Source of the DNA: Flavobacterium sp. N502536
Lineage (GTDB): Bacteria; Bacteroidota; Bacteroidia; Flavobacteriales; Flavobacteriaceae
Direction: 5' to 3'
Length of the DNA stretch: 64,000 nt
Assembly (NCBI RefSeq): GCF_025947345.1
Contig: NZ_CP110011.1
Span: forward strand, 1,116,001 to 1,180,000
Part shown: piece by piece, positions 8,253-18,416 of the stretch
How the letters are laid out: every line of letters begins with the position of its first letter
Numbering within the stretch: the first letter of the stretch is position 1
Notes under the pieces: model-generated
What the model was told of the DNA's origin: nothing
The model's database searches: none
Seen by the model: only the letters and a program-made list of their open reading frames with translations
Position numbers and translations under genes: made by a program

Positions 8253-11200
8253 ATGAAAAATATACTATTTGTTTTCTTACTGTTATCCACAGCACTATTT
8301 GCGCAAAGAACAGATAAAAAATGGGATGAAGTTGTTGCATACGAAAATGATGGAAAAGTTAAATCAGCTAATGAAATTGTAAGCAAAATTTACAAAAAAG
8401 CACTCGCAAGAAAAGATGAAGTTCAAATGCTAAAATGCTTCTTCTATCAGTCAAAATACTTACAGATTATTGATGAAAATGCACAAACTAAAATACTAAA
8501 CAATCTTAAAACAGATATCGATCGCGTTTCGATTCCTTCAAAAGCAATTTTGAATTTGATTTATGCGAAGTGTTTAAATGATTATTACAATCAAAATAAA
8601 TATTCTATCCAAAGAAGAACTAATACCACAGTACCGGATACTAATTTCTTAACCTGGACTACACTCCATTTTACTGATCAGATAAACCTTTCTTTAAAAC
8701 AATCTCTCGAGAACGAAACTGTTTTAAAGAATACTTTATTGGCAAAATATGACCTTATTTTTGATTACCCTACTTTGGGAAATTTTAAAAATCAAAGCTT
8801 GTACGATTATATAATTAATGAAAATATCATAATATACAATTCCAAAATCAACAACTGGGAAATTCAAAAAAGTGATTTTGAATCTTATGAAAAAGTTCTT
8901 TTCGGAAATTCCGTAGACTTCATAAAACTGAATCTGGATTTTATCACCAATGAAAATCTACGGCAATCATTATCGCTGTATCAAAGACGAGAAAGTACAA
9001 ATCCAACAAAAGAAAATGAATGGGATCGCATACAATTTTGCAAAACAAAATTATCATTACCAAACGATAGCTATTTTAACTATTTAGTTCAATTTCAAAA
9101 AGACATCAAAGACGAGCTTCTAATCCAGAAAATTCAATTAGAAAAAGCTTTCATTTTAAGTAGTCAGGCATCAAAAGACATTCATCCTGATTACAATATA
9201 AAAGCCATTATGACTCTAGATAGTATCCTAAAGATCAGCAATAGATCTAATGCATATAAATTAGCCCACCAGAAGAAAGAAAACATTATTTCCAAATCAT
9301 TAAATGTACAACTTCAAAAATACACCTATACTGACGAAAATACCAGAGCTTTTATTCGATACAAAAATGTAGATCATTTAACAATTTCCTTCTTTAAAAT
9401 CAATCAAAAACAACTTACTGAATTTAGAACCCTGTATTCTAAAAAAGATAGTTTAACCAAGGCTATAATTAAAAAAGCACAGCCTATTCTAAGAAAAAAC
9501 TATCCGCTCACAAATAAAAAAGACTTTTTCGAGTATACGACCGAGGTTCTACTACCAAATTTAAAAACGGGATCTTATTTAGTTTACTTTGAAAGTGATT
9601 CAGATGAAAAGAATAAGAAAGCCTTTGCATATGAAACCATCACTACCACAAATATAATGGCTTTAGCTTCTCAGGGTGATGCTAAAGAAACTTATCAGGT
9701 TCTGGATCGAAAAACGGGAAAACCGATACCCAACGCAATTCTTAAGTCGACTTACCTTAACCTTGTAACAAATAAAAAGGGAATTGCAGTTTATAAGGAA
9801 AAAAAATATACTTATAACAATGAAGCAATTCAAATTTCCACCGCAAACGATACTGTCTCCGTTTATAAAAACTACATTTTTTATAGCAGTGAATATGATC
9901 CTACTGACACTACTGACAACAATGACTTTAAAGGGAAAGTCGAATTTTATTTAGACCGCGCAATTTATCGCCCTGGGCAAACTGTTTATTACAAAGGAAT
10001 TGCAATCCAGAAAAAACAAAACATTACTAGTATTGTGCCTCACACCTCTTTTAGCATCAGTATTGAAGATCCTGATTATAATGAGATCAAAGAGTTTGAA
10101 GTAGTAACAAATGAGTTTGGCTCTTTTTCGGGCGAATTTGTCTTGCCTAAAACCGGATTAACAGGCAATTTTACGATGAAAGCTGATGACGTAAATGATT
10201 ATGAAAAAGACATTATCTATGACAAAGAAAATGGGGACCATCCTTTCTGGGATCATGTTAACTTTGAAAATTCTCAAACTGATTTTAGAGTAGAAGAATA
10301 CAAACGTCCAAAATTTGAAGTCACTTTTGAACCCAAAAAAGAGACCTTTCAAATCAATCAGTCTATTCAAGTAAAAGGTAGTGCAAAAGCATTTGCCGGG
10401 AGTATGATTTCTGACGCGAAAGTTACGTATTCGGTAACTCGTTATGTCGATTATTACAGAAATCATTACAGTAACGAACTAACTGAAACTATTTCAACTG
10501 GGGAGACAAAAACCGATGCCTCGGGTAAATTTATTATTGATTTTGTCGCAATTCCTTCTAAAAACAGCAACAAAGAGCAATTGCCTGTTTTTAATTATCG
10601 CATTAAAGCTTCTGTTACTGATATAAATGGAGAGACACATGAAGTTGAAACTACCGTAAAAGTTGGCTATCACGATTTGGTTCTACAGACCTTTATTGCC
10701 CCTGAAATTAGAACCAAAGACAAAAATGAAGTTAAACTGGAAAGTACTAATTTAAATGGAGAATTCTTAGCTGCTAAAGGTGAAGTTAAAATCTACTTTA
10801 TTAGTCCGTTTTCAAGCAAATTCAAACAAAGTGTATGGAGTAAGCCTGAAATTGAAACCATCAGTAATGAAGAATTTGAAAAGTTATTTCCATACGAACA
10901 AAACAAAAGTGACATAACAAATGAAAAAACTGAAGTTCTGGTTTATTCAAAAAAAGTTGATACTGAAAAGGACAAAAAAATAGTTCTGGATTTTATTACA
11001 AATTACAAATCCGGAAAATACAAAATTGTATTCTCTGCCAAAGACCGTTATAACAATACTATTGAAAGCATCGCCCCTTTTGACATTAAGCAAAGCAAAG
11101 ACAGGTTCAATCCAAGTAAACTATTTACTTTCGAACAGGTCAATCGCGACGCTAAAAAAGACGGTTTTGCATTAATCAAGTTAACTTCTGTTATACCGGA

Positions 11201-14200
11201 ACTTTACATCATTGCAACCGGGAGTTATAACAGTAAAATCTTTTTTGAAGAAACCTATCATCTTCAAAACAACGAGACTATAATTAAAATTCCTTTAAAA
11301 AATGAATTTGAAAAAACTATAAAGATTGGATTTCAAAGTGTTTTTGAAAATGAAACTTTTAGCAACCAGATAGATGTAACATTAAAAGAACCGATCTCAA
11401 AATTGGAATTTAATGTTGAAACCTTTAGAAATAAAATACAGCCTGGAAACAGTGAAAATTGGTCTTTTAAGCTAAAATCCATTAACGCAAAAAAAGAAGC
11501 TGAAATTTTAGCTTCGATGTATGACAGTTCCCTGGATCAGTTTACCCAAAAAGATTGGTCTAATCTGGGTATTTATGATTACAACTATAATCAAAACAAT
11601 ACCAAAACAGCTCTAGGTTTTGAAAAGACTTCAACATCGATTATTAATCTTAATCCACCTCTAAATCGTGTAGAACTCTATAATGAAACCACCAAACTAA
11701 TATGGTTTGGATTTGATTTTGCGAACCAAAACAACAATTTGCAGCTGCAAAGAGAGTATCAGAGACAACTTTCTAAAAAGACAAAAAAGCCTCTGAATGC
11801 AAAAATGATTTCAGGCGTGATTACCGAGATTTCAGGACTTCCTTTGCCCGGAGTATCTATTATGATTAATGGAACAAAAAGAATAGCACAGAGTGATTTT
11901 GATGGATATTATGAAATTGAAGCCGCCGAAAATGAAGAAATTGTATTCAGCTATCTTGGTTTCCAAAACAAAACTGTATTTGTTGAAAATAAAAAGAATA
12001 TAGATATTATTTTAATTGAGGATTCAAGTGCCTTAAGCGAAGTTGTTGTAACTGCTTATGGAATACAAAAAAAACAAAAATCACTTTCTTACGCCGTTAG
12101 AAAAGTAAGCGCTGAGTCTATATCAGAAGGCGCTGCTGTAAATGGCGCACCGGCTACAATGCTTTCAGGAATAGTAAGCGGCCTGGAGATTACCAAAACC
12201 GATTCAGATACAATAGTGATTCGTGGTACAGCTTCTAATACCGCAACACAACCAATAATTATAGTGGATGGAGAAATTTCTAATGAAGAAGCTTTAAAAA
12301 ATCTGAGCCCATCGGAAATAATTTCAATTGACACATTAAAAGCCGACAAAGCCTCAGCACTTTACGGAAGTAAAGGTGCAAACGGAGCCATAATCATTAC
12401 AACCAAAAAAGCCTTAGAAGCCTTAACACAAGTAAAAGCCAGAAAAAATTTATCTGAAACTGCTTTTTTCCTACCTAATTTAAGAACAGATGCTAACGGA
12501 AAAGTGAGTTTTAACTTTAGCTCTCCCGAAGCTTTAACGACTTGGAAACTTCGTTTATTGGCACATAACAAAGATGCTGTTTCTGGTTATCTGGAGAAAA
12601 GTGTTGTGACTCAAAAAGAATTAATGCTTTTACCAAATTTCCCACGTTTCTTTAGAGAAAAAGACACGGTTGTAATCCATGCCAAGATCTCGAATATTAC
12701 CAACGAAGCTAAAACCGGAATTGCCGTTTTACAGTTCTTTGATGCTGCAACCCTGCAGCCCATCGACGCTAAAATGCTCAATGCAAAAAACATCAGAAAC
12801 TTTACTGTTGGTGCTTTCGGAAACACAACCGTAACCTGGACCGTTTCAATACCGGAAGGTTTGCAGGGTTTACAATATAAGATTCTGGCTAAATCAGGCA
12901 ATTTTTCCGATGGAGAGGAAAACATACTTCCGGTTTTGACAAACAATATGCTTGTTACAGAAAGTATTCCTATCTGGGTTCGTGAAAACTCAACCAAAGA
13001 GTACACCTTTAATAATCTAAAAAGCAACAATTCAACAACTTTAAAGAATCACCAATTTACATTCGAATATACTTCGAATCCATCCTGGATAGCCATTCAG
13101 TCTTTGCCTTATTTAATGGAGTACGAGCATGAATGTGCGGAACAAACTTTTGCCCGTTTTTATGCCAATGCTTTAGCTTCGGAGATTATTTCAAATAATC
13201 CGAAGATTGCAACTGTTTTTGAAAATTGGAGAAAAAATGGAAAACTAACGTCTAAACTAGAAGAAAATGAAGAGTTAAAATCGATTATTCTTGCGGAAAC
13301 TCCGTGGCTGAATGATGCGCAAAGCGAAGACGAAAAGAAAAAGAATCTGGCACTTTTGTTTGATCTGGAGAAAATGAAAACTTCACAGGAAACTACTTTC
13401 GAAAAATTAAAACAAAAGCAAAAATCATCAGGAGGATTTTCATGGTTTGAAGGAGGGAACGAAAATGAATACATTACCCGACATATTCTGGCTGGGTTGG
13501 GTCATTTATCAAAATTAACTAAAAGCAGTGATAACAATAAAATAGACCAAATTGCAAAAACCGGTATTCCGTTTTTAGACACTAAATTTTTAGAATACTA
13601 TAAAAACAAAACCAAAGGTTTAAAAGCTGCAGAGAAACTAATTTGGATCAATCCGTATTCTGATCTACATTATCTATACACCAGAAGTTTTTATTTAGAG
13701 AAATATCCGCTTTCAGATACTTTAAAAAAAGCCACCAAACTTTATTTAGAAACGGCTAAAAAGGATTGGTTAAACTATTCTCTCTACGAAAAAGGATTAG
13801 CTGCCTTAACTTTGAATCGTTTTGGCGAAAAAGAAACCGCTAAAAAAATCATAGAAAGCTTAAAAGAAACGTCATCAAACAACGAAGATTTAGGAATGTA
13901 CTGGATCGCCAATAAATCGGGTTGGTATTGGTATCAGGCACCAATAGAAACTCAGGCTTTATTAATTGAGGCTTTCGACGAAGTGAATAACGATACCAAA
14001 TCTGTTGATGCAATGAAAGTATGGTTATTAAAAAACAAACAAACCAAAAATTGGCCAACGACTAAATCTACTACCGAAGCTATTTATGCTTTATTGATGC
14101 AAGGAAATGACTGGTTAAGTGTGAAAGACAATACCGTTATTAAAATTGGAGATGAAAAAATTCTAACTAAAAAACTGACTGAAAATGAAAAAGAAGCTGA

Positions 14201-14774
14201 AACCGGCTATATTAAACTAAGCTGGAAGGCCGATGAAATTAAAAAAGAAATGGCTTCGATCAGTATTCAAAACAAATCTAAAGTTCCTGGTTTTGGAGGT
14301 GTTTATTGGCAGTATTTTGAAGATTTGGATAAAATTCAAACCAATTCAGGATCAGTCCTGTCAGTCTCTAAAGAATTATATCTAAAGAAAAGCACATTAA
14401 AAGGAGAACAATTAGAAAAGATCAGTTCTAAAAACTCTTTAAAAACCGGAGATTTAGTTACAGTACGATTGATCATTACTGCAAAAGAAGACACAGAATA
14501 TATTCATTTAAAAGACATGAGGGCTTCTTGTTTTGAACCTGTAAATGTGCTTTCTCAGTATCAATATAAAGATTATTTGGGGTACTATATGAGTACGAAA
14601 GATGCAGCAACTCATTTCTTCTTTGATGCAATCAATAAAGGAACTTATGTAATAGAATACGATATTCGCGTAAACAACAGTGGAGAATTCTCTAACGGAA
14701 TTACAACAATTGAAAGTATGTATGCACCAGAATTTACAAGTCATACCGACGGAATTAGAGTAAAAGTGAATTAA
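8253..14774 (+). CDS. Very large alpha-2-macroglobulin family protein with an inserted SusC-like regulatory + TonB-plug segment
   Basis: The 2173-residue protein begins with a signal peptide (MKNILFVFLLLSTALFAQ). Residues ~40-480 are helical and repeat-like. A macroglobulin MG domain follows (YRPGQTVYYKG at about 572, and further MG-like domains to ~1170). The A2M domain is at about 1405-1500 (FFLPNLRTDANGK, TTWKLRLLAHN), and the thioester domain has CAEQ at about 1628 and GGFSWFEGG at about 1730. Bacterial A2Ms trap foreign proteases by a thioester that forms when the bait is cut. The oddity is residues ~1182-1389. They read as a CarboxypepD_reg-like domain (SGVITEISGLPLPGVSI, DGYYEIE, SYLGF), then a plug (LSEVVVTAYG, IIIVDG, SALYGSKGANGAIIITTK), like the N-terminus of SusC/RagA receptors without the barrel. 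It is a single-gene unit. Confidence 0.9.
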   Translation: MKNILFVFLLLSTALFAQRTDKKWDEVVAYENDGKVKSANEIVSKIYKKALARKDEVQMLKCFFYQSKYLQIIDENAQTKILNNLKTDIDRVSIPSKAILNLIYAKCLNDYYNQNKYSIQRRTNTTVPDTNFLTWTTLHFTDQINLSLKQSLENETVLKNTLLAKYDLIFDYPTLGNFKNQSLYDYIINENIIIYNSKINNWEIQKSDFESYEKVLFGNSVDFIKLNLDFITNENLRQSLSLYQRRESTNPTKENEWDRIQFCKTKLSLPNDSYFNYLVQFQKDIKDELLIQKIQLEKAFILSSQASKDIHPDYNIKAIMTLDSILKISNRSNAYKLAHQKKENIISKSLNVQLQKYTYTDENTRAFIRYKNVDHLTISFFKINQKQLTEFRTLYSKKDSLTKAIIKKAQPILRKNYPLTNKKDFFEYTTEVLLPNLKTGSYLVYFESDSDEKNKKAFAYETITTTNIMALASQGDAKETYQVLDRKTGKPIPNAILKSTYLNLVTNKKGIAVYKEKKYTYNNEAIQISTANDTVSVYKNYIFYSSEYDPTDTTDNNDFKGKVEFYLDRAIYRPGQTVYYKGIAIQKKQNITSIVPHTSFSISIEDPDYNEIKEFEVVTNEFGSFSGEFVLPKTGLTGNFTMKADDVNDYEKDIIYDKENGDHPFWDHVNFENSQTDFRVEEYKRPKFEVTFEPKKETFQINQSIQVKGSAKAFAGSMISDAKVTYSVTRYVDYYRNHYSNELTETISTGETKTDASGKFIIDFVAIPSKNSNKEQLPVFNYRIKASVTDINGETHEVETTVKVGYHDLVLQTFIAPEIRTKDKNEVKLESTNLNGEFLAAKGEVKIYFISPFSSKFKQSVWSKPEIETISNEEFEKLFPYEQNKSDITNEKTEVLVYSKKVDTEKDKKIVLDFITNYKSGKYKIVFSAKDRYNNTIESIAPFDIKQSKDRFNPSKLFTFEQVNRDAKKDGFALIKLTSVIPELYIIATGSYNSKIFFEETYHLQNNETIIKIPLKNEFEKTIKIGFQSVFENETFSNQIDVTLKEPISKLEFNVETFRNKIQPGNSENWSFKLKSINAKKEAEILASMYDSSLDQFTQKDWSNLGIYDYNYNQNNTKTALGFEKTSTSIINLNPPLNRVELYNETTKLIWFGFDFANQNNNLQLQREYQRQLSKKTKKPLNAKMISGVITEISGLPLPGVSIMINGTKRIAQSDFDGYYEIEAAENEEIVFSYLGFQNKTVFVENKKNIDIILIEDSSALSEVVVTAYGIQKKQKSLSYAVRKVSAESISEGAAVNGAPATMLSGIVSGLEITKTDSDTIVIRGTASNTATQPIIIVDGEISNEEALKNLSPSEIISIDTLKADKASALYGSKGANGAIIITTKKALEALTQVKARKNLSETAFFLPNLRTDANGKVSFNFSSPEALTTWKLRLLAHNKDAVSGYLEKSVVTQKELMLLPNFPRFFREKDTVVIHAKISNITNEAKTGIAVLQFFDAATLQPIDAKMLNAKNIRNFTVGAFGNTTVTWTVSIPEGLQGLQYKILAKSGNFSDGEENILPVLTNNMLVTESIPIWVRENSTKEYTFNNLKSNNSTTLKNHQFTFEYTSNPSWIAIQSLPYLMEYEHECAEQTFARFYANALASEIISNNPKIATVFENWRKNGKLTSKLEENEELKSIILAETPWLNDAQSEDEKKKNLALLFDLEKMKTSQETTFEKLKQKQKSSGGFSWFEGGNENEYITRHILAGLGHLSKLTKSSDNNKIDQIAKTGIPFLDTKFLEYYKNKTKGLKAAEKLIWINPYSDLHYLYTRSFYLEKYPLSDTLKKATKLYLETAKKDWLNYSLYEKGLAALTLNRFGEKETAKKIIESLKETSSNNEDLGMYWIANKSGWYWYQAPIETQALLIEAFDEVNNDTKSVDAMKVWLLKNKQTKNWPTTKSTTEAIYALLMQGNDWLSVKDNTVIKIGDEKILTKKLTENEKEAETGYIKLSWKADEIKKEMASISIQNKSKVPGFGGVYWQYFEDLDKIQTNSGSVLSVSKELYLKKSTLKGEQLEKISSKNSLKTGDLVTVRLIITAKEDTEYIHLKDMRASCFEPVNVLSQYQYKDYLGYYMSTKDAATHFFFDAINKGTYVIEYDIRVNNSGEFSNGITTIESMYAPEFTSHTDGIRVKVN

Positions 14775-14836
14775 CAACTTGTATAAATTGCAAAAAATAA
14801 AATTCCAAATTCTAAAAGAATACTGCAAAGAATTTC

Positions 14837-14885
14837 CGCCACTAATTCACGAATTAATTAAATAAAAATTCGTGAATTAGTGGCG
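14837..14885. repeat. Extragenic inverted repeat, GTGGC-AATTCGTG family
   Basis: A perfect 19-bp stem (14837-14855 with 14867-14885) has an 11-base loop. It is followed by eight A on the plus strand, so neither strand has the T tail of a terminator. The arms share the TTCGTG core and A-run flank with the elements at 21954-22087. Confidence 0.75.
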
Positions 14886-14897
14886 AAAAAAAACAAC

Positions 14898-14930
14898 AAA
14901 CCCGACAAGTTTTAAAAACCTGTCGGGTTT
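14898..14930. terminator. Bidirectional terminator, CCCGACA type
   Basis: The stem AAACCCGACA / TGTCGGGTTT lies between the convergent A2M and S46 peptidase genes; an A run on one side and a T run on the other let it serve both. A near copy with a longer stem follows gcvP at 55998-56028. Confidence 0.8.
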
Positions 14931-14952
14931 ACTATTTATTAAGAAACCAGAA

Positions 14953-17097
14953 TTATTTAATAATCGTCATTTCGTCGATAATGTTTTTAGCTCCGGCGTA
15001 TTTGTCAATAATCCAAAGTACATAACGAATGTCAACGTTAATGGTTCTTTGTAATTTAGAATCAAAAATAACGTCTCCGGCCATAGCCTCGATGTTTCCG
15101 TCAAAAGCAACTCCAATCAATTCTCCTTTTCCATTTAATACCGGAGAACCTGAATTTCCACCTGTAATATCGTTATCTGTTAAGAAGTTTACCGGCATAT
15201 AACCTGCTTTATCTGCATACTGTCCAAAGTCTTTTGCTTTGTTTAGTTCTAATAAACGTTTTGGCAAATCAAATTCCTGATCTCCTGCTTTATACTTTTT
15301 CACCATACTTTCCATGGTAGTATAATTGTTTATTTTAGCATCGTTACGTGGATCAGCAGGCAAAGCTCTTACTTTTCCGTAAGTTAATCTCAAGGTAGAG
15401 TTAGCATCCGGATATTGAATTGCATTCAATTTAGATTCTCTTAAACCTTCTACCAATTTGCGGTAAGCACTTGCAAAACCATCATCGGCTTTCACCTGAT
15501 CATCAGTTTTAGAACGGAATTTTGTCATTAAGTCGTTAGAGATAATATACAAAGGATCGTGTACAATCGCTAGTGGTTTAGGATTAGCCATAAATGCCAA
15601 TACCGTTTCTTTAGAAGTAAAATAACTGATTTCAGTTGCTTTTGCTACATCAGCAGTAAAATCACCATTGTTCTCTGATTTCATTTTAGCAATTTGTGTT
15701 GCTAAACCATATTCAGCAGCTTTAGAAGCATATAAATTCAACTGTGCCGTTAAGACATCTTTTTCAAGAGGTGCATAAAATTCACCATAAATGTTTTCGA
15801 TCAATGCGTTGATCTTTGGCAACATTTCTGCTTTTTTAGCATCGTTTTCGTTGTAATAAGCGATTAGTGCATTTCCTAAATTAGCAGGCCCGCCAGCATA
15901 ATTTGAGGTACGCAAAAGCTGTGTTAAGTAATTATCGTGGATTGCTTTTAGATTTGTAGCTCTGTAATAATCATTAATCGTTGGAATTACATTCTCATAC
16001 TTTTCTTTGTTAGCCGGCTTAGTAGCCCACTCATAGAATTTATCTTCTTGTGCCGCTTTAATCTCTGCTGTACCCGCTTTTGTTAAAGCATCGATCATAC
16101 CCTGACGGTTTTTCCAGTAATTTGCTGTAGAAGCATATTTAGACGCGTATTGCAAACGAACTGTTGCATCTTTGTCCATATACTTTTTCATTTGATCCAT
16201 TCCGGTTTTAGCACCTTCAACCCATGCAGGATAAGCAAACTTAACATTTTGCTCAATTCCTCCAGCCGGCATCCAACGGTTTGTTCTTCCAGGATATCCT
16301 AAAATCATTGCAAAATCATTCTCTTTAACCCCTTTGATACTTACCGGTAAGTAATGTTTCGGTTTCAAAGGCACATTGTCTTTAGAGTAAGCTGCCGGAT
16401 TTCCGTCTTTATCTGCGTAAACTCTGAACATAGAGAAATCTCCTGTTTGACGAGGCCATTCCCAGTTGTCCGTATCTCCACCAAATTTACCAACACTTTC
16501 AGGTGGTGTTCCTACTAAACGAACGTCTGTATAATCCTGGTAAACGAAATAGTAATATTCATTTCCCTGAAAGAAAGGACGAACTGAAACGGTATATTTT
16601 CCACCTTCGTTGTTTTCCTTTTCGATCAAAGCAATTTCTTGCTGAATCGCTTTGTTTCTTTCAGTCTCGGTCATTTTATCATTTACTTTTGATAAAATTC
16701 TTTTAGAAACATCGTCCATACGTACAAAGAAACGCACGTATAATGATTTCGGTTTCATTTCGGCACTTCTTTGTTTTGCCCAAAAACCGTCTTTCAAATA
16801 ATTTTGTTCTGCTGAAGAAAGTTCTGCAATTGCATTGTAACCACAGTGGTGATTGGTTAAAACCAATCCCTCTTTAGAAACGATTTCTGCAGTACAACCT
16901 CCGTTAAATTGTACAATAGCATCTTTTAAACTATGATTGTTGATACTGTAAATTTCTTCGGCTGTCAATTGCAAGCCCATTTTTTCCATATCTCTATGGT
17001 TCAATCTTTCGATAAACATCAAAAACCACATTCCTTCGTCAGCCCTTACAGGAAAAGCCATCAGACACATGGTCAAGAATAAAACTATTTTTTTCAT
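14953..17097 (-). CDS. S46 family dipeptidyl peptidase, DPP7-like
   Basis: The 714-residue serine exopeptidase has a signal peptide (MKKIVLFLTMCLMAFPVRA), the catalytic His in NHHCGYNA (about residue 92), the Asp region FGGDTDNWEWPRQTGDF (about 205-220) and the catalytic Ser in ITGGNSGSPV near 650. The residues after the Ser read IGVAFDGNIEAM. A Gly after FD is the DPP7 hallmark (hydrophobic P1), whereas DPP11 has an Arg there for acidic P1. It releases dipeptides from peptides in the periplasm. It has terminators on its downstream side and its own upstream region, so it is a single-gene unit. Confidence 0.92.
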   Translation of the reverse strand: MKKIVLFLTMCLMAFPVRADEGMWFLMFIERLNHRDMEKMGLQLTAEEIYSINNHSLKDAIVQFNGGCTAEIVSKEGLVLTNHHCGYNAIAELSSAEQNYLKDGFWAKQRSAEMKPKSLYVRFFVRMDDVSKRILSKVNDKMTETERNKAIQQEIALIEKENNEGGKYTVSVRPFFQGNEYYYFVYQDYTDVRLVGTPPESVGKFGGDTDNWEWPRQTGDFSMFRVYADKDGNPAAYSKDNVPLKPKHYLPVSIKGVKENDFAMILGYPGRTNRWMPAGGIEQNVKFAYPAWVEGAKTGMDQMKKYMDKDATVRLQYASKYASTANYWKNRQGMIDALTKAGTAEIKAAQEDKFYEWATKPANKEKYENVIPTINDYYRATNLKAIHDNYLTQLLRTSNYAGGPANLGNALIAYYNENDAKKAEMLPKINALIENIYGEFYAPLEKDVLTAQLNLYASKAAEYGLATQIAKMKSENNGDFTADVAKATEISYFTSKETVLAFMANPKPLAIVHDPLYIISNDLMTKFRSKTDDQVKADDGFASAYRKLVEGLRESKLNAIQYPDANSTLRLTYGKVRALPADPRNDAKINNYTTMESMVKKYKAGDQEFDLPKRLLELNKAKDFGQYADKAGYMPVNFLTDNDITGGNSGSPVLNGKGELIGVAFDGNIEAMAGDVIFDSKLQRTINVDIRYVLWIIDKYAGAKNIIDEMTIIK

Positions 17098-17220
17098 GTT
17101 ATTTTGTTTAAGTGATGCGAATATAACTCATTTTCGCATTTATATTATTGCAATCCATCCTGAAATTAAATATCTCAGTATATTTTTAGCATTTCATTAC
17201 GAATTTAACATTATATAAAA

Positions 17221-17253
17221 CAAAAAAGGCGCTCTGTTTCCAGAACACCTTTT
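17221..17253 (-). terminator. Terminator of obg
   Basis: A 12-bp stem with two G-T pairs (17225-17236 with 17241-17252) is followed on the minus strand by TTTTTTG. It lies about 20 bases after the obg stop. Confidence 0.75.
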
Positions 17254-17271
17254 GTACAAATTGTATTTTTT

Positions 17272-18273
17272 TTAGTCGTTAAGCATCTTCCAAAGCTTAT
17301 CCTTTAAATCGGTCAGACCTTGTTGGGCCACAGATGAGATAAACATGTAAGGAACATCTTTGAAAGCGACATCTAATTCGGTTTTCAATTCGGCTTTCAG
17401 CTCGTCGTCCAGCATATCACATTTCGAGATTACTAAAAGACGTTCTTTGTCTAACATTTCAGGATTGTACTTGGTCAATTCGTTCACCAAAATATCGTAC
17501 TCTGCTTTAATATCCGGTGTATCTACCGGAACTAAAAACAACAAAGTTGAGTTACGCTCGATATGACGCAAGAAGTAATGGCCTAATCCTTTTCCTTCAG
17601 CGGCACCTTCGATAATTCCCGGAATGTCAGCAATTACAAACGATTGATAATCTCTGTAAGCTACAATTCCTAAGTTTGGCTTTAAGGTTGTAAAAGGATA
17701 ATCGGCGATTTTTGGTTTCGCTGAAGTCAAAACAGACAGCAAAGTTGATTTTCCGGCATTTGGAAAACCTACTAAACCAACATCAGCCAATACTTTAAGC
17801 TCCAAAATCACATCCATCTCTACACCCGGTAAACCTGGCTGAGCATAACGTGGTGTCTGATTGGTAGAACTTCTAAAGTGCCAGTTTCCTAAACCACCTT
17901 TACCTCCTTTTGAAAGGATTCTTTTTTCACCGTCTTCGGTGATTTCGAATAAAGTTTCTCCGGTTTCTTTGTCTTTTACAACAGTTCCTAAAGGCACTTC
18001 GATAAATTTATCATCTCCGTCAGCACCTGTACTACGGTCTCCTCCACCGTCTCCACCGTGTCCTGCTTTAATATGTCGTGCAAACTTTAGATGAAACAAC
18101 GTCCAAAGTCCTTTATTTCCTACCAAATACACATGTCCTCCACGACCACCATCTCCTCCGTCAGGGCCTCCTTTTTCAATAAATTTCTCTCTATGTAAAT
18201 GCGTAGATCCTTTTCCTCCCTTACCGGAAGAAACATAAATCTTAACATAATCTACAAAATTTCCTTCTGTCAT
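17272..18273 (-). CDS. obg: GTPase Obg (CgtA)
   Basis: The 333-residue protein has the glycine-rich Obg fold ([28 protein letters not shown], about residues 14-45) and a G domain with G1 GFPNAGKST (about 166), G2/G3 [10 protein letters not shown] and [10 protein letters not shown]4 as ISKCD and G5 SSVAQQG. The C-terminal extension of longer Obg proteins is absent, as is common in this phylum. It is an essential GTPase of late 50S ribosome assembly and stress control. It lies in the order hpt-adk-CNNM-obg on one strand; the gaps suggest more than one promoter. Confidence 0.95.
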   Translation of the reverse strand: MTEGNFVDYVKIYVSSGKGGKGSTHLHREKFIEKGGPDGGDGGRGGHVYLVGNKGLWTLFHLKFARHIKAGHGGDGGGDRSTGADGDDKFIEVPLGTVVKDKETGETLFEITEDGEKRILSKGGKGGLGNWHFRSSTNQTPRYAQPGLPGVEMDVILELKVLADVGLVGFPNAGKSTLLSVLTSAKPKIADYPFTTLKPNLGIVAYRDYQSFVIADIPGIIEGAAEGKGLGHYFLRHIERNSTLLFLVPVDTPDIKAEYDILVNELTKYNPEMLDKERLLVISKCDMLDDELKAELKTELDVAFKDVPYMFISSVAQQGLTDLKDKLWKMLND

Positions 18274-18287
18274 TTTTCTGAATTTCA

Positions 18288-18313
18288 GATTTTAGATTTT
18301 AGATTTTAGATTT
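18288..18313. repeat. Heptamer tandem repeat
   Basis: GATTTTA is repeated about 3.7 times head to tail just upstream of the obg start. It is followed by ACTGAAAACTG-type repeats at about 18345-18411, the same family as near 23.8 kb and 57.4 kb. Confidence 0.7.
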
Positions 18314-18416
18314 CTCTAGCTTCTATTTCTAAATTCTATTTTATTTATCTTTCAGTTGCAATCGCATTTTTCAGTACTAAAATGTGACTGAAAACTGTGA
18401 CTGAAAACTATTTTAT

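Noticed and set aside
12089..13474. Several minus-strand ORFs inside the A2M gene
   Set aside because: They are antisense shadows of a well-supported coding frame, with no recognisable domains.
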